A DNA stretch of 64,000 nt from Leishmania mexicana MHOM/GT/2001/U1103 (GCF_000234665.1 NC_018333.1:495001-559000), one strand, 5' to 3'. Positions 31,001-40,413 are shown, counted from the first letter of the stretch. Program-made: numbers and translations. The notes: generated by a model from the sequence alone, not told the origin.

Positions 31001-33077
31001 GCGCTACCACACTTGCTGGTCCGAGGTCATTTCCCCCGCTCGTGCGCAGCAGCTAGCGTTCATCGGTGTGTGCCACCCGTACGAGGCGAATTTGGGGGGC
31101 TGCAGGCGATTCAGCTCCGCATCCTCCTCCTCGCCCGCGACGACTCGACAGAATGCGCGGGGCGGCACCCCGCATTCTCCCACCAACCCAGACGGAGACA
31201 CTCTCAGGAGGTCGCAGTCCCGCACTGCAGCTGGCGGGTGGCATCACCTGATACTCCCAAGCCTTTCGAGGATGATGCTTGTGGGAAGCAGTTCAACAAG
31301 TGAGACGGTAACACCGGAAAAGACGCCGATGCAGTCGCGCCCGCGACTCCGCGGCGGCGACCTGAGGCGACGCATCGTGGATGAATGCGCGGACGATTCG
31401 ACTGACGACGACGGAGACGCGGTGCTTGTTGCGCAGGTGGTGAAGCGGCGGGGTACAGCAGGTGATGGTTTCAGGCACTCCGGTGCCGACATCTCTCCGT
31501 CTACAAAGATAGGGTCGCAGCTATCACGGCGCCCTCTCACCTTTTCCTCGACGTCTTCTGCGTCTGCGTGGGGCACGCGTGCTCCCCTCACTTCGCATCG
31601 GCTACGCAAGCAGCTGAGGACCACCTCTGTCCTCATCTCCGGCCCTTCCTCTGCGGCCTCGGATGGCGTGAGTGGCACCACTGTTCAGGACGGTGCCGAC
31701 AACGAAGGAGAAGATTTCGAGTCCATCTGGGATGACGCGCAAGGGTGTGACAGCGGCCGTAGCGAGTGTAGCGGCGACGGCTACGGCAGCAGCCAGCGGC
31801 CTGAGGAGAACACCATCATTGGCACACGCGTGGTGTTCCTGCAGATGGAGCTGTGCCAGGGAACTCTTGCGCAGTACCTGGCTTCTCGCACTTCCATTGA
31901 TCGCGTGGAGAACTTGATCATCGCCGTGCAAATCGTGGCGGGGCTTCGGTACCTGCACCATCGCGGCATCCTGCACCGTGACGTCAAGCCGACGAATGTC
32001 TTCATGAATTACCGGTGCCAGTACCACAAGGAAGTCTACCAGACGAACTCGTCGAGCACGAGCGGTGTTGATGACAGCTCTGAGGATGAGGATGGCACGG
32101 GGAGTTTCTGGAGGTTTCCAGGGTCGGCGGCCTCTCAGTGTGTCGCTTCGACAGCAGGGAACGGCGATGGTAAGAATGATGGCTGCGTACCTTCCCCGTC
32201 TTCAGCCCTCACCTTGTGTCGGCGTCACCCGAGCTCCTGTCCGCCGGAGATTCCGTCCAGTGGCGGCAGCCCGAGTGTGTCTTGTGCACCGCGGCGATCT
32301 TCTATTGTGCCCCTCGGCATGCAGGAGCTGTTTCGTGCTGCCTCCTCTCTCTCACCTGGCTGGAAAACGGAGATGGCCACGGCTTCACTGGACAACTTGC
32401 CTTCATGGGATGGCGAGCGGGCAGCACTCGATTTTGTCATGCACCCGCCTCACCGCATGGCTGCTGAGATGCTGCAGGAGCGACTGCTTCGGCGGCAAGC
32501 ACCACCACCGGCTCGCCAGCGCGCCCGCTCGAAGTACGAGGTGACGGAGGAGGAGGCGGCCCCCGCGGGTGCGACTATGCCGCTACTGCAGTCCGATGGT
32601 GGTCGACACTTTCTTCGCCGTCTAGCAAGTTGGCTGCTCCACCGCTTCGTGCACGTACAGCTGGGCGATTTGGGACTCGCTAAGTTCTTGTACCAGCAGG
32701 AGATGCGCGTGGACGACTTTGTGTCTATGAACGCGATCAACACGATCGGCGTCGGCTCCCCGCTCTACGCGAGCCCAGAGCAGCTCAAGGGCAACCGGTG
32801 CACACCTGCCTCGGACGCCTTCTCGGTTGGCGTTGTGCTAGCGGAGATGTACCTTCAGCCCAAGACCATCGCGGAGCGCTTGACGGTGCTGCGTGAGGTA
32901 CGCGAGGGGGTCTACCGCGACAAGGTGCTGCTTGCCCAGTTCCCTGAGCTGAGGCTGGTGCGTCGCTTAACTGAGACTCAGCCAGAGCGCCGCATGACAC
33001 TCGCAGCCGTCCACAGAGCTCTCAGATCCTTTCTCGAACAGGCACTACAGGACGAGTTGTACCGCCACTACGAGTAG
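28035..33077 (+). CDS. eIF2alpha-kinase-like (PEK/GCN2 family) serine/threonine protein kinase
   Basis: 1680 residues from ATG 28035; an in-frame GTG extension covers the splice-acceptor pyrimidine tract and is unlikely. The kinase domain is C-terminal. It has a glycine loop LLGRGVGGAVLLARH (about 934-948), AIKVL with the ATP-binding Lys, and RYHTCWSE, the signature of eIF2alpha kinases. A ~250-residue insert follows, then QMELCQGTLAQYL, HRDVKPTN (about 1314), a second insert of ~200 residues, DLG in place of DFG (about 1544), and GSPLYASPEQL with SDAFSVGVVLAEM. A large kinase insert is usual for PERK and GCN2. If active it would phosphorylate eIF2alpha to slow translation under stress. The N-terminal ~900 residues are Ser/Ala-rich with no recognised sensor domain, signal peptide or clear membrane segment, so the stimulus is unknown. 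Confidence 0.87.
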   Translation: MASFGAVWDDACLFLATDVAGVLRCYRYTTEKVSDGDTDNDDERVPVLTHLWSRSLGDDVPSELVGATDGGTCSPASLTAASAQAGFKCTLSKSLRLLDPASTVLAPWAAAEGPRTSGEHRDISSASPKLGFMKGHSSINGGAADAAYGTAARGTREGRSDGIRTVGAAHLGRQAIGAPCPFCKQASSSSSSPSSALAPPYSTCTPRLTSASAATATQKPTSATASGNTALLCSSKGDRTAIERRRSEGREEPVGDRRDSDASGDNFFRPCDFMARIPEAAYRSLKASANARPAAAAGSITSVDLAAQAMGFASSQPSEVAWYWRCPRCVIDARATPDGGGSDAKRSAHRYFMDEEEAGQLSRDDTAKETGDSAEVAATAHLWMPLPEAVRHWNAVCCHRHRLLLLRHMEERYIELDLFTGASLDGVHLDADMKAVASAEILDSTSSLDDSAHSIHSSASDGSGTEVSRDSCTSISAANRDGLPRAVLSLTTQRYETLIMQTTLSRSPAKTAKERKTRRAALAAPARKAAHTCLGKLAAPAIQLDLAWHTPRQRAHKDLSFSDAEDEVVVERQQGEAELLAASQGPAARSFSSISSEKTLHHSSTSTSDIDMDVMAGRKQLPPQYHFLRAVSPAPSSSATSATSPRVIRNEPTKLSSEKPARHKCAGTDRSAGSSAGREAEPHEIPVRCGPGGCVYRAVTATLDSFAAAGNGEAAPPQFLLLLQLPLPLVEAFWVRLPSASALGSSQNGGDAAGRCCTGERSMSAVELRRVPWLPRDACSLRVVELAVAAPISASGVSEARTTLRGFLLEASDVPSARSEMSTRFPRVFRVLSAYDVLSARSAAARSAWLARNTRGNHGPFSASSDAGEREQAAAAAAAPGHRNGTRAVHTKSFSTSFLYENPKRSSSVAQIISPPPRHYIPAASFFDESFEPLMLLGRGVGGAVLLARHRVTGVFYAIKVLVARDYETERDILQEVRIHAMLENRYLVRYHTCWSEVISPARAQQLAFIGVCHPYEANLGGCRRFSSASSSSPATTRQNARGGTPHSPTNPDGDTLRRSQSRTAAGGWHHLILPSLSRMMLVGSSSTSETVTPEKTPMQSRPRLRGGDLRRRIVDECADDSTDDDGDAVLVAQVVKRRGTAGDGFRHSGADISPSTKIGSQLSRRPLTFSSTSSASAWGTRAPLTSHRLRKQLRTTSVLISGPSSAASDGVSGTTVQDGADNEGEDFESIWDDAQGCDSGRSECSGDGYGSSQRPEENTIIGTRVVFLQMELCQGTLAQYLASRTSIDRVENLIIAVQIVAGLRYLHHRGILHRDVKPTNVFMNYRCQYHKEVYQTNSSSTSGVDDSSEDEDGTGSFWRFPGSAASQCVASTAGNGDGKNDGCVPSPSSALTLCRRHPSSCPPEIPSSGGSPSVSCAPRRSSIVPLGMQELFRAASSLSPGWKTEMATASLDNLPSWDGERAALDFVMHPPHRMAAEMLQERLLRRQAPPPARQRARSKYEVTEEEAAPAGATMPLLQSDGGRHFLRRLASWLLHRFVHVQLGDLGLAKFLYQQEMRVDDFVSMNAINTIGVGSPLYASPEQLKGNRCTPASDAFSVGVVLAEMYLQPKTIAERLTVLREVREGVYRDKVLLAQFPELRLVRRLTETQPERRMTLAAVHRALRSFLEQALQDELYRHYE

Positions 33078-33922
33078 CACAGCTGGCGGCCCTCCTGTGC
33101 GACCGGGCGAAGGGCCACGGCGCAAAGACGGCAAGACGGAGGTGCGTAGCGGTGGATGTGGTAGCTCAAGTGTGAGGGAGCATAGCGGTGGTGTTGTTCT
33201 TCCATTTTGTACAAGAGCCGAAAGAACGCGCTGCAGTTCCGTAGGTGCGCACGCGCGTGTGTGTACGCCGCTGCGCTTCTCTCCGTACCCTTTTTTCTTC
33301 CTCACCTTCCCGTTGTAAGGCCTCGTGCGAGTTTCCGCAGTGCGGGCAGCCACTGCGGGCTGCTGCTGATAAACACCGCAGATAAAGGACGTGACGCATG
33401 CACCACGCAACAGAAGAACAAGAAGAGGAATGGTGGCCAAGGCAGCGGCAGAGACGTACTTGGTGCATGCTGGAGGGAGAGGAGGATGGCGAGGGGCCAC
33501 TTCGGTTTTCCTCACCACGCCATTTCCTGCAAGGAGGAAGCAGAGCAGAAAAAGTCCTCTGCCGCATGTCTCTCTTCCTCGATGACCACCGCCTGACACC
33601 ACCACCACCCACTCCCCTGTTTCCTCTCTCCTCTGCGGCTTTCACCTTGTTGTCTGTATAACCGGGGTATCTCTGAGAAAGGTCAGCGCACGCGCGTGCG
33701 CGGGGTTTCTCAGCACATTCGTTTCGTACGTGGGATCTGGCTTCCTTTCCCGTTTTACGGATCCTCGCCTATGCCGCTTATTCGTCATCCGTGCCTGGGC
33801 CGCCAACGTCACCCTTCCTCCCTCCCTTTCTTCCCGCCGCTGGCCCTCTTCTCTTCGTCCAGCAGGACGCAGCCGCAGCGAGGCGAGTGACTGTCTTCTA
33901 CTTCTCACCTCTTGTCGGACTC
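33078..33922 (+). other. Intergenic
   Basis: No gene seen. Contains a T/C-rich stretch at 33270-33315, purine-rich sequence at 33405-33500 and the acceptor tract described separately. Confidence 0.55.
33812..33862 (+). promoter_or_regulatory. Probable trans-splice acceptor for the DUF1796-like gene
   Basis: C/T-rich from 33812 to 33859, then AG at 33861-33862; predicted 5' UTR about 60 nt. It supports ATG 33923 over an upstream in-frame GTG, which would lie before the splice site. Confidence 0.6.
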
Positions 33923-35167
33923 ATGTGGCGTTGGGTGTCTCTAGGTGGGTGGTGTGGACCGTCGCTCATGCTCAGCAAGCTGGGCCTTCGCCCCGCTGAG
34001 GAGTCGCTGCCCTTCGACATGGTGCGCTGCACCTTCGACGGTCTGGTGGAGTTGACTGCGAACGGCTTTTCGTCGTCGCTGCGTCCTACTCCTCTGGTCC
34101 CCTCAGCGAACCCTGCAGCAAGCTCGAGTGCTGTCACCGACGTGGCCCGCTACAACTTTTTCGCGAAGCAAGAGGACGGCTACTTCCCACGAGCATCACG
34201 CCTTTCGTCAGCGTCCTCCCCTTCCGATGCTGCCTGCACGGGTGCACCTCGGTGCTTTGTTCCAGATCCGGTGAATGTATGGTTGCTCTTCCGAAGCCAG
34301 CACGCCTGCTTCACCCACTATGACTTGAACAACACGGATGTGCAGGCGGAGTTCCGCAGACGCATTCGTGCCTGGGAGGCCCTGCTTTCCCCGGACAGTG
34401 CAGGCGACGCTGGCCAGGAAACGGTGCGGCCCGTCACCTTCATCCGCACCGTCATTGCCGAGAACCCGGCGGAGGAGCTGGAGATGCTGCCGCAATTTCA
34501 CCAGGCAGTGCGGGAGCGCACCCGCGGGCGACTTCCCTTCCGCACCGTTCTCGTCGTGCACGATCAGGCAGACACGACGCGGCCGCTGTGCGCGATGCCA
34601 CAGGAGTCGGACCATGACAGCCCATGTATTGTGTGGAATCTGAGGCGGCAGCGTCCGGCGCCGACTCCCTCGTCCTCTTCAGCCGTCGACGCAACGGGCG
34701 CGACGTCAGCAGCGGCAGAGGCGCCGTCGCTGCTGGACCAGTGCCATGATGGCTACCAGACAATCCTCACCACCATGTCCAAAAACGCGAAGTGGCGCTC
34801 GCTGGACGCCACGCTGCCGGCTTACGAGACGTACGTCAATTCCCGAAAGGCGCCCTTCACCCCCTACACGGAGCTGAGCCGTGTAGACGGGGTGCCAGCC
34901 GTGCGAGGCACGTGCACCGGGTTCGGGTCGACTTTCTCTGCAGCTTTGGGCCGCTGCGTCCACTGTGGATGCACCGATGGGCACGCCGTCTCCGCAGAGC
35001 AATATGACAAGCACCAGGAGTGGGAAGAAGAGGATGTGAACGAGTTGCTCCTCAACTATGCCCTGCACCACTGCGACGAGGTGGCTGCGGTGGAGGCGAC
35101 GGCGCGGCAGCAGAAGCGCGGCGCGCACGAGACGTGGCAGAAGCTGCGGGTTCTTCTGTCAGACTGA
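33923..35167 (+). CDS. DUF1796-like putative papain-like cysteine peptidase
   Basis: A 414-residue protein. The N-terminus WVSLGGWCGPSLMLSKLGLR, followed by SLPFDMVRCTFDGL, matches the opening of DUF1796 (family pattern SLGxxC, then glycine/leucine-rich LGLR, then PFDW/M). In that family the early Cys (Cys11 here) is proposed as the papain-like nucleophile. FTHYDLN and FRRRIRAWEALL near residue 130-150 fit the family's later His and helix. The region around 235-275 is low complexity, and CVHCGCTDG near 350 is a possible metal-binding Cys cluster. The substrate is unknown and peptidase activity of the family is a prediction. No signal peptide or membrane segment is visible. Confidence 0.7.
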   Translation: MWRWVSLGGWCGPSLMLSKLGLRPAEESLPFDMVRCTFDGLVELTANGFSSSLRPTPLVPSANPAASSSAVTDVARYNFFAKQEDGYFPRASRLSSASSPSDAACTGAPRCFVPDPVNVWLLFRSQHACFTHYDLNNTDVQAEFRRRIRAWEALLSPDSAGDAGQETVRPVTFIRTVIAENPAEELEMLPQFHQAVRERTRGRLPFRTVLVVHDQADTTRPLCAMPQESDHDSPCIVWNLRRQRPAPTPSSSSAVDATGATSAAAEAPSLLDQCHDGYQTILTTMSKNAKWRSLDATLPAYETYVNSRKAPFTPYTELSRVDGVPAVRGTCTGFGSTFSAALGRCVHCGCTDGHAVSAEQYDKHQEWEEEDVNELLLNYALHHCDEVAAVEATARQQKRGAHETWQKLRVLLSD

Positions 35168-36095
35168 AAACCGAAACAAAGAAGGCGTGAAGCGAAAGCG
35201 TTGCGGTGGCGCATCCGTGTCCGAAGAGCTTGGGTATGGCTGCATGCTGTGCACCATGCGGTAAGGTCGGCGCCACTCTAGTCTTATCCGATCTTGGCGG
35301 TGACTCTTTGCAGTCAAGCATAAGAAAGACGTGCAGGGAAACGCTCTGTGCACACGCGCCCATGCGTGTGTGTGTGTGTCCCGACCGTCGTTTTCCTCCT
35401 GCTTGCCGCCTGACACTGAGGGGAGGGCCAACGGCAAGAAACGTACTCATCATAGCTCCATTTACACGGGGTCTATCCATGGTGCTCGGTAGCCGTAACT
35501 CGCTACCCTTCTGCTGCTTCTTTGACCTTTCCACGGTGTCTGTATCCCTTCACATCGTGCCTCTCGACGATCTCTACGAGTTCCCTGTGAGCCCCACTTC
35601 ACGCAAGCGTACACAACATACATACATACACATACGCACGCGCGTCGCATTGCAGGATCCTCAACGTGCCGTTTGCTCTCCCTGCTTCTGCTGCTCTTTG
35701 TTTTTTTTTCTTGCGGCCGGTAACGGGTGACGTCTGATGCGTTTATCTTCTCACCAGCGCCCCGCGCGACTGCTTTCTCCTCCTCTGACTCCTCTGAGAC
35801 TTGCCTCTACCGAAGATTGGCAGCTGCGACGGCCACAAAGCCGGCCTGACAACCAATCGGCACACTTTGCATTCTCTATACACACACACTAACGCAGAGC
35901 GTAAGCTGCGGGGCCAGTGCCGCCCGTGCGGCAGACACGCGAGCACACCAACACAAGCCCCACTCAGGACTCGGCAGTTTCTCGCTCGCGTGTGTCTGCA
36001 GCACGTACCACCGTTAGAGCCCCTCCCCCCACCTCCCTCAGGAACACGATACTAGCCAGCCTACACATCAGAGCGAGTACGCGCCCGCCAAGCAA
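35168..36095 (+). other. Intergenic
   Basis: No gene seen. A (GT)n run lies at 35367-35379, a tetranucleotide-like CATACATACA run at 35617-35633, and a splice-acceptor tract at 35671-35757. Confidence 0.55.
35671..35757 (+). promoter_or_regulatory. Probable trans-splice acceptor for the PH-kelch gene
   Basis: Two pyrimidine stretches (35671-35710 and 35742-35754) and an AG at 35756-35757 in TTCTCACCAG; predicted 5' UTR about 340 nt. Confidence 0.5.
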
Positions 36096-38627
36096 ATGAC
36101 AGCAACGCCGGCGCCGCGAGTTTTTTTGGCCTCTTGGCTGGAAAAGAAGATGGAGTGGCGCTTCATCTATGAACACCGCTATTTCATTCTTGATGGTACT
36201 CGCCTCAGCTACCGCCTCGAGGAGCACGGCGCCGAGAAGAAGTTCGGCACCATCATATCCTTTGACCCGTGGCGCGAGAGCGTGAAGGACGACACCTCTA
36301 AGGGATATTGCTTCACGGTGTGGCTGCTCGAGGGCGGCTCCTGGGAACTGCGCGCGGCGACGCGGGAGATCTACGACAGCTGGCTGCATGCATTTCTCAC
36401 AGTGCTCGTACCCTCCGACTCCACCTCTGGGGCGCAGAGCGAGGGTGGCGGTGTGGCTAGCTCACGCGATACCTCAGTAACCGCGGACGCCGGTGCGACG
36501 CCCGGCAGACCATCTTCCGGACACCTCGAAAGTGAGAGCCTGGGTTGTTTTCGCAAGACAGGCGAGCGCGGTGATGCCATAAACGGTGCTAGTTCAACGC
36601 AAACCGAATCCGCCGACACCTCGCGCAAGACGGCGGACGCAAGCCCATCAGCAGAGGACGCCACCCTCACCGCGGAGTCCATCGCTGCTGCCGTGAATAC
36701 AAGAAACACCGTCTGCGTCTCCAACGTCGTGCTGCTGTCCTCCATGGTGGAGAAGGAGACGGCCTGGCGGGGCTCTTGGAAGGCGCGCTACATGGAGCTG
36801 CTGGAAGGGCGCCACCTTGTCATTCGGTCCTCTGCCACATCCAAGACGGAGCGGCAGCACTATGTCATTGAGGCGGTGGACCCCTCGCCACTTGTAGGCC
36901 AAGAGGTATGGCTGCTCTTCACCACAAGCAACGGCGACCGCTTCTGGGTCCGCTACGGCTCCGTGGAGGAGTGTCAGCGCTGGTACACGGTCTGCCGACG
37001 GCTGCTTCACGCGGAGTGCTCATGGCACTGGCTGCCGCTCGCCGAGAACGTCGCTGGCCGCTCGCTGCGGCTTCGACAAGCCACAAGCGGCGATTACAGC
37101 GACCTGCAGCTGCACTACCATTCCGCTACAGTGGTGCCGTCCTTTCAAAAGGGAACATGGTGCCCATTGCTGTACATCTTCGGGGGCTCGGACCGCTGGT
37201 GTAACCAGCTGTTCAACCCTCAGGCACGCGCCTTTCTCCCGCACGCCGAATCCACGCACACGACAAATCAGCTGTGTACGCTGGAGCTGACAGGCCCGCA
37301 CGTGATGCAGCTGTGGAAGCCTGCACCGTACGAGGAGGGCCCGCACGCGCTGGTGCGCCCGCTTTCCCGCTACGGCGCAACATTGACGTGCATCCCTGTG
37401 GAGGCGCCGCCATCGTCGGAGAGAAACGACTGGCCGCAGCAGACGATCGGGGCACACGTCGTACTGTTTGGCGGGCTGTCGGGTGGTGGATATCAGCCGC
37501 CCGCCACAGAGCTCTGGAGTGTGTGGCGCAGCCCGGCGGCGTGCGCCGAAGACGTCGAGATGCAGTGGAACAGGCACGATCTGCCCCCTTACGAGCTCCC
37601 GATGCTGGCCTTTCACGACGCCGTGTGCATCCCGTGGAGATGTGCGGCAGTGAAGGACAGCGCAGACCCTCACAAGCGGCTCCACCCCGATGGCGGGTTT
37701 CTTCTCGTGACAGGTGGCCTCGATGTGGAGTATCGCTGCCGGGCTGAGTGCTACGCGGTGGTGTGGAACGATGCAGGCCTCACCGAGGCGGCTGAGCAGC
37801 TTCACTCAACCGAGTCGACGACCGAGGACAGACTCGAGGAGAGAGCGCGCCTGACAAAGCCGGCGGCGTTTGCCTTTGGCCAGCTGCCAGAGCCGCGCGC
37901 GTTTCACCGCATGGCGGTCATCGAAGACGGCACGGTGGTTCTCGTTGGCGGCCGAGGGGTAGAGAACGCCGCGATGAGTCATCCCGTCCTGACGCTGGCA
38001 CCGGAGGTGTGGCGGCGCGCATCCAAGGCGTGGAGAGACGTCGCTACCGCTGCCACAGCGCCGCCTGAGAGCAACAGCAACGGAGCCGAGCCGAGGAGCG
38101 AGAATCAGTGCCAGCGGACGAGTGGCGAGGACGAAGCCAATGCAGGCGCGGCTGACGACGCGGATGCTTCATCTTCGCAGTGGCTGGCAGCGGTGTTCGA
38201 CTGCTCTACAATGCCTATGTCGTCCACGACGCTCCGCGCAGTCACCGAACTACCGAACGAGATGGGTGATGTGGCCGTCGCTGCCACCGAGCACGGCAAT
38301 CGCGTGGTGGTTATGGGGCAAGTCTCGCAGCCACGCCAGGATGTGAAGCTCTACTTGCTGGACTTGGAACCTGTCGTGGCACCCACTTCAAGCGGCCGTC
38401 GCCGTGGATCGCGCGGCATCAGTGCAGGCCAGCAGCTCCCCGCTGGCACGAGGCGTGCTCGGTGTCAGGAGGTGGTGCTCTTCGTCGGTGCCGTACCGAA
38501 TCGCGTGGTGGGTATCACCCTGCACGTGTACAACGACTACCTCTTCGTGATTGGCGGCTGCATGGCTGACAAGTCCAAGTCGGAGCCGTACAAGTTGTGC
38601 GGACCCCTGCGTATCCTGCTTGAATGA
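36096..38627 (+). CDS. Tandem-PH-domain protein with kelch-type beta-propeller
   Basis: 843 residues. Residues about 5-102 form a PH domain: ASWLEKKMEWRFIYEHRYF at the start and the closing helix with invariant-type Trp in YDSWLHAFL. A second PH-like domain occupies about 207-305 (SWKARYMELLEGRHLVIR to CQRWYTVCRRLL). The remaining ~500 residues have kelch-like blades with GG doublets: LYIFGGSD, VVLFGGLSGG, FLLVTGGLD, VVLVGGRG and LFVIGGCM, separated by polar loops. Polar linkers lie at about 105-200 and 645-690. PH domains suggest membrane phosphoinositide or protein binding and the propeller a scaffold role; no enzyme motif is visible, and the partner is unknown. Confidence 0.82.
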   Translation: MTATPAPRVFLASWLEKKMEWRFIYEHRYFILDGTRLSYRLEEHGAEKKFGTIISFDPWRESVKDDTSKGYCFTVWLLEGGSWELRAATREIYDSWLHAFLTVLVPSDSTSGAQSEGGGVASSRDTSVTADAGATPGRPSSGHLESESLGCFRKTGERGDAINGASSTQTESADTSRKTADASPSAEDATLTAESIAAAVNTRNTVCVSNVVLLSSMVEKETAWRGSWKARYMELLEGRHLVIRSSATSKTERQHYVIEAVDPSPLVGQEVWLLFTTSNGDRFWVRYGSVEECQRWYTVCRRLLHAECSWHWLPLAENVAGRSLRLRQATSGDYSDLQLHYHSATVVPSFQKGTWCPLLYIFGGSDRWCNQLFNPQARAFLPHAESTHTTNQLCTLELTGPHVMQLWKPAPYEEGPHALVRPLSRYGATLTCIPVEAPPSSERNDWPQQTIGAHVVLFGGLSGGGYQPPATELWSVWRSPAACAEDVEMQWNRHDLPPYELPMLAFHDAVCIPWRCAAVKDSADPHKRLHPDGGFLLVTGGLDVEYRCRAECYAVVWNDAGLTEAAEQLHSTESTTEDRLEERARLTKPAAFAFGQLPEPRAFHRMAVIEDGTVVLVGGRGVENAAMSHPVLTLAPEVWRRASKAWRDVATAATAPPESNSNGAEPRSENQCQRTSGEDEANAGAADDADASSSQWLAAVFDCSTMPMSSTTLRAVTELPNEMGDVAVAATEHGNRVVVMGQVSQPRQDVKLYLLDLEPVVAPTSSGRRRGSRGISAGQQLPAGTRRARCQEVVLFVGAVPNRVVGITLHVYNDYLFVIGGCMADKSKSEPYKLCGPLRILLE

Positions 38628-40043
38628 GGAGCGCTGCCCCTCCCCCTTGCCACCTCTCTATCTTCCTCTTTCAGTCGGGAGGTGTCGCACCCGACGGAGG
38701 TCGGATGTGAGTATGGCGTAGTGGCGTAGAAGGGGTGTGGGGTGTGGGTGTTGGTGTTGGTGAGCGGCGCTTTTTCCTTTTGTTCTCGTTTGGCTTCGTT
38801 GTCTTGTGCTTGAGCATCTCTGTACCTGTGGACTCGCTCATGGTGGCGCTTTCTCCCCCCTCTCCCTCCCTTCGCTCTCGGTGTACGCGTGTTATCTTCG
38901 TTTTTTTGTTGTTGTTTTTGGGTTGATTGCAACATTGGTGGCGCGCTCACGCCCACCAAACGCGGACTCCACTCGTGCCCCACCGCCTCGCTTTTTTTCT
39001 TCCGCTTCTCTTCTCTTGGTTGTTGCTGTGTTCTTGTGTTCTCATCTTCCTTTCATGTTCTCCCGTCCACCAAACACGGATAGCCGAGGAGAATGATGAT
39101 GATAGCGTCTATCGCGTACGTAGAAAAGGGCTACCGGCGGTCTATCACATCTGTTCTTTCAAGAGCTGCGCATACGCAAGTGAGCAGACAGCCGGCACAG
39201 GCTTCCGCACTCCGTCTTTAACCCCACCCTCCCCACCTCCCCCCTCCTCCGCTCCCCACACAGCCACGAGGCGCTTACAGCATCTGTCTTTTCACGCTCT
39301 CTGCGTGTGTTTCTCGCTTGTGCTTTGCTTTTATTTTGCTCGATTTTGGCGTTGAGTCTGTGTCGCGTCATTGCTGTAACGGGCGAGACGGGGCGACGTG
39401 AAAGAGGCAGCCTCAGTGTCTCACGGTGATGTACGAGGAGACAAAAAGCGAAGAAGGTGCAAGCCAGCGGCAACTCTACAGTGTGTCTTGTACCCCTGGA
39501 TACATTCTATTCCGGCCTGTGGGTCTCGCAGGCGCATGAAGATCACATGCACCGCAGCATCGCACCCCCCTCCCCACTCTCGGTACTGGAGCGTGTCTGG
39601 AAGACGCTATCCTTGACACGATTTCACCGCGACTCGGCAGCCATGTCGCTTCTCGGGCACTCGTCTTGCTTCTCCTTTCACCTCTGCTCCCTTTTCTTCA
39701 TTCCTCGAGGCTGCAAACTGCTTTCTCTTCCGCTCTCAGACAGTGGGGCACATGGAGAGCATACAGACCGATACCCCCCCCCCCAAGAAAAAAGGAAAAA
39801 ATCCCTGCGGAGCTGAAGACTTTGCTGGCAGGCTCTCCTTGCTCTCTTTGTCCCCTACGGCTGCTTCCGCCTGTGTCCCCCTCCCCTCCCCTCCCCCCAC
39901 CCCTTTACCCTTCACCCCGCCGTCAGTTGCAGGGTGCCTGCGCGTCGAAAATTGAGTCCGCTTTGTTTCTTCCCATCTCGACTGGGACGACAAAGATACC
40001 AACCTCTGTTGCACGTCACTCGATCTGGGTGCTTTCGATCCCA

Positions 40044-40111
40044 GCATAATTCGAAGGCCGTCATTCCTCTTATCCCTTGTGGAATGTAACCGGTTCAAAC
40101 GTTATGCCAGA
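40044..40111 (+). ncRNA. Candidate H/ACA-like (single-hairpin, AGA-box) snoRNA, copy 1
   Basis: Lower stem GCATAA/TTATGC (40044-40049 with 40102-40107), an internal pocket beginning TTCGAAGGCC on the left and containing CGGTTCAAA on the right, and an upper stem CATTCC/GGAATG (40062-40067 with 40081-40086). An AGA box lies at 40109-40111, one base after the lower stem. The 68-nt length fits trypanosomatid H/ACA-like RNAs, which guide pseudouridylation. The copy 301 bp downstream keeps the pocket and changes both stems compensatorily. Right-arm pocket length is on the long side, and the target is not assigned. Confidence 0.6.
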
Positions 40112-40249
40112 ATGCACCCTGATAGCTTGCGCTGCGGTGCCTGCATCATGAGACGGTGAAGGGCAGCGGTGGTGATGCCACAGACGTGAGAGTGCTCGCG
40201 ATTGCGAGGATGAGGGAGGCTGCGTGATAGGGATAGCGATGCGCCGCTG

Positions 40250-40269
40250 GTTGAACGGGGTCGTTCAAC
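40250..40269 (+). other. Perfect 8-bp stem-loop
   Basis: GTTGAACG pairs with CGTTCAAC around GGGT, between the two H/ACA-like candidates. Role unknown. Confidence 0.5.
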
Positions 40270-40344
40270 ATCTTCTGCTATGGTGAGCAACTGCCAGCTG
40301 CAAATGCAGCTCTGTTTTGGTGTTCCGTGTTGTCTCGTGTGCCC

Positions 40345-40413
40345 GCACAGTTCGAAGGCCGTCATCCCCTGTACTACCTCTTAGGATGACTTCGGTTCAA
40401 AGGCTGTGCCAGA
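40345..40413 (+). ncRNA. Candidate H/ACA-like snoRNA, copy 2
   Basis: Lower stem GCACAG/CTGTGC (40345-40350 with 40104+300 equivalents at 40404-40409), the same pocket TTCGAAGGCC and CGGTTCAAA, upper stem TCATCC/GGATGA (40362-40367 with 40384-40389), and an AGA box at 40411-40413 one base after the stem. Both stems differ in sequence from copy 1 yet still pair, while the pocket is conserved. This is the covariation expected of a guide RNA pair with a shared target. Confidence 0.6.

Noticed and set aside
40090..40103. GGTTCAAA resembling a tRNA/Pol III B box (again at 40394)
   Set aside because: No A box or cloverleaf around it; the covarying hairpins explain it better as a guide pocket.
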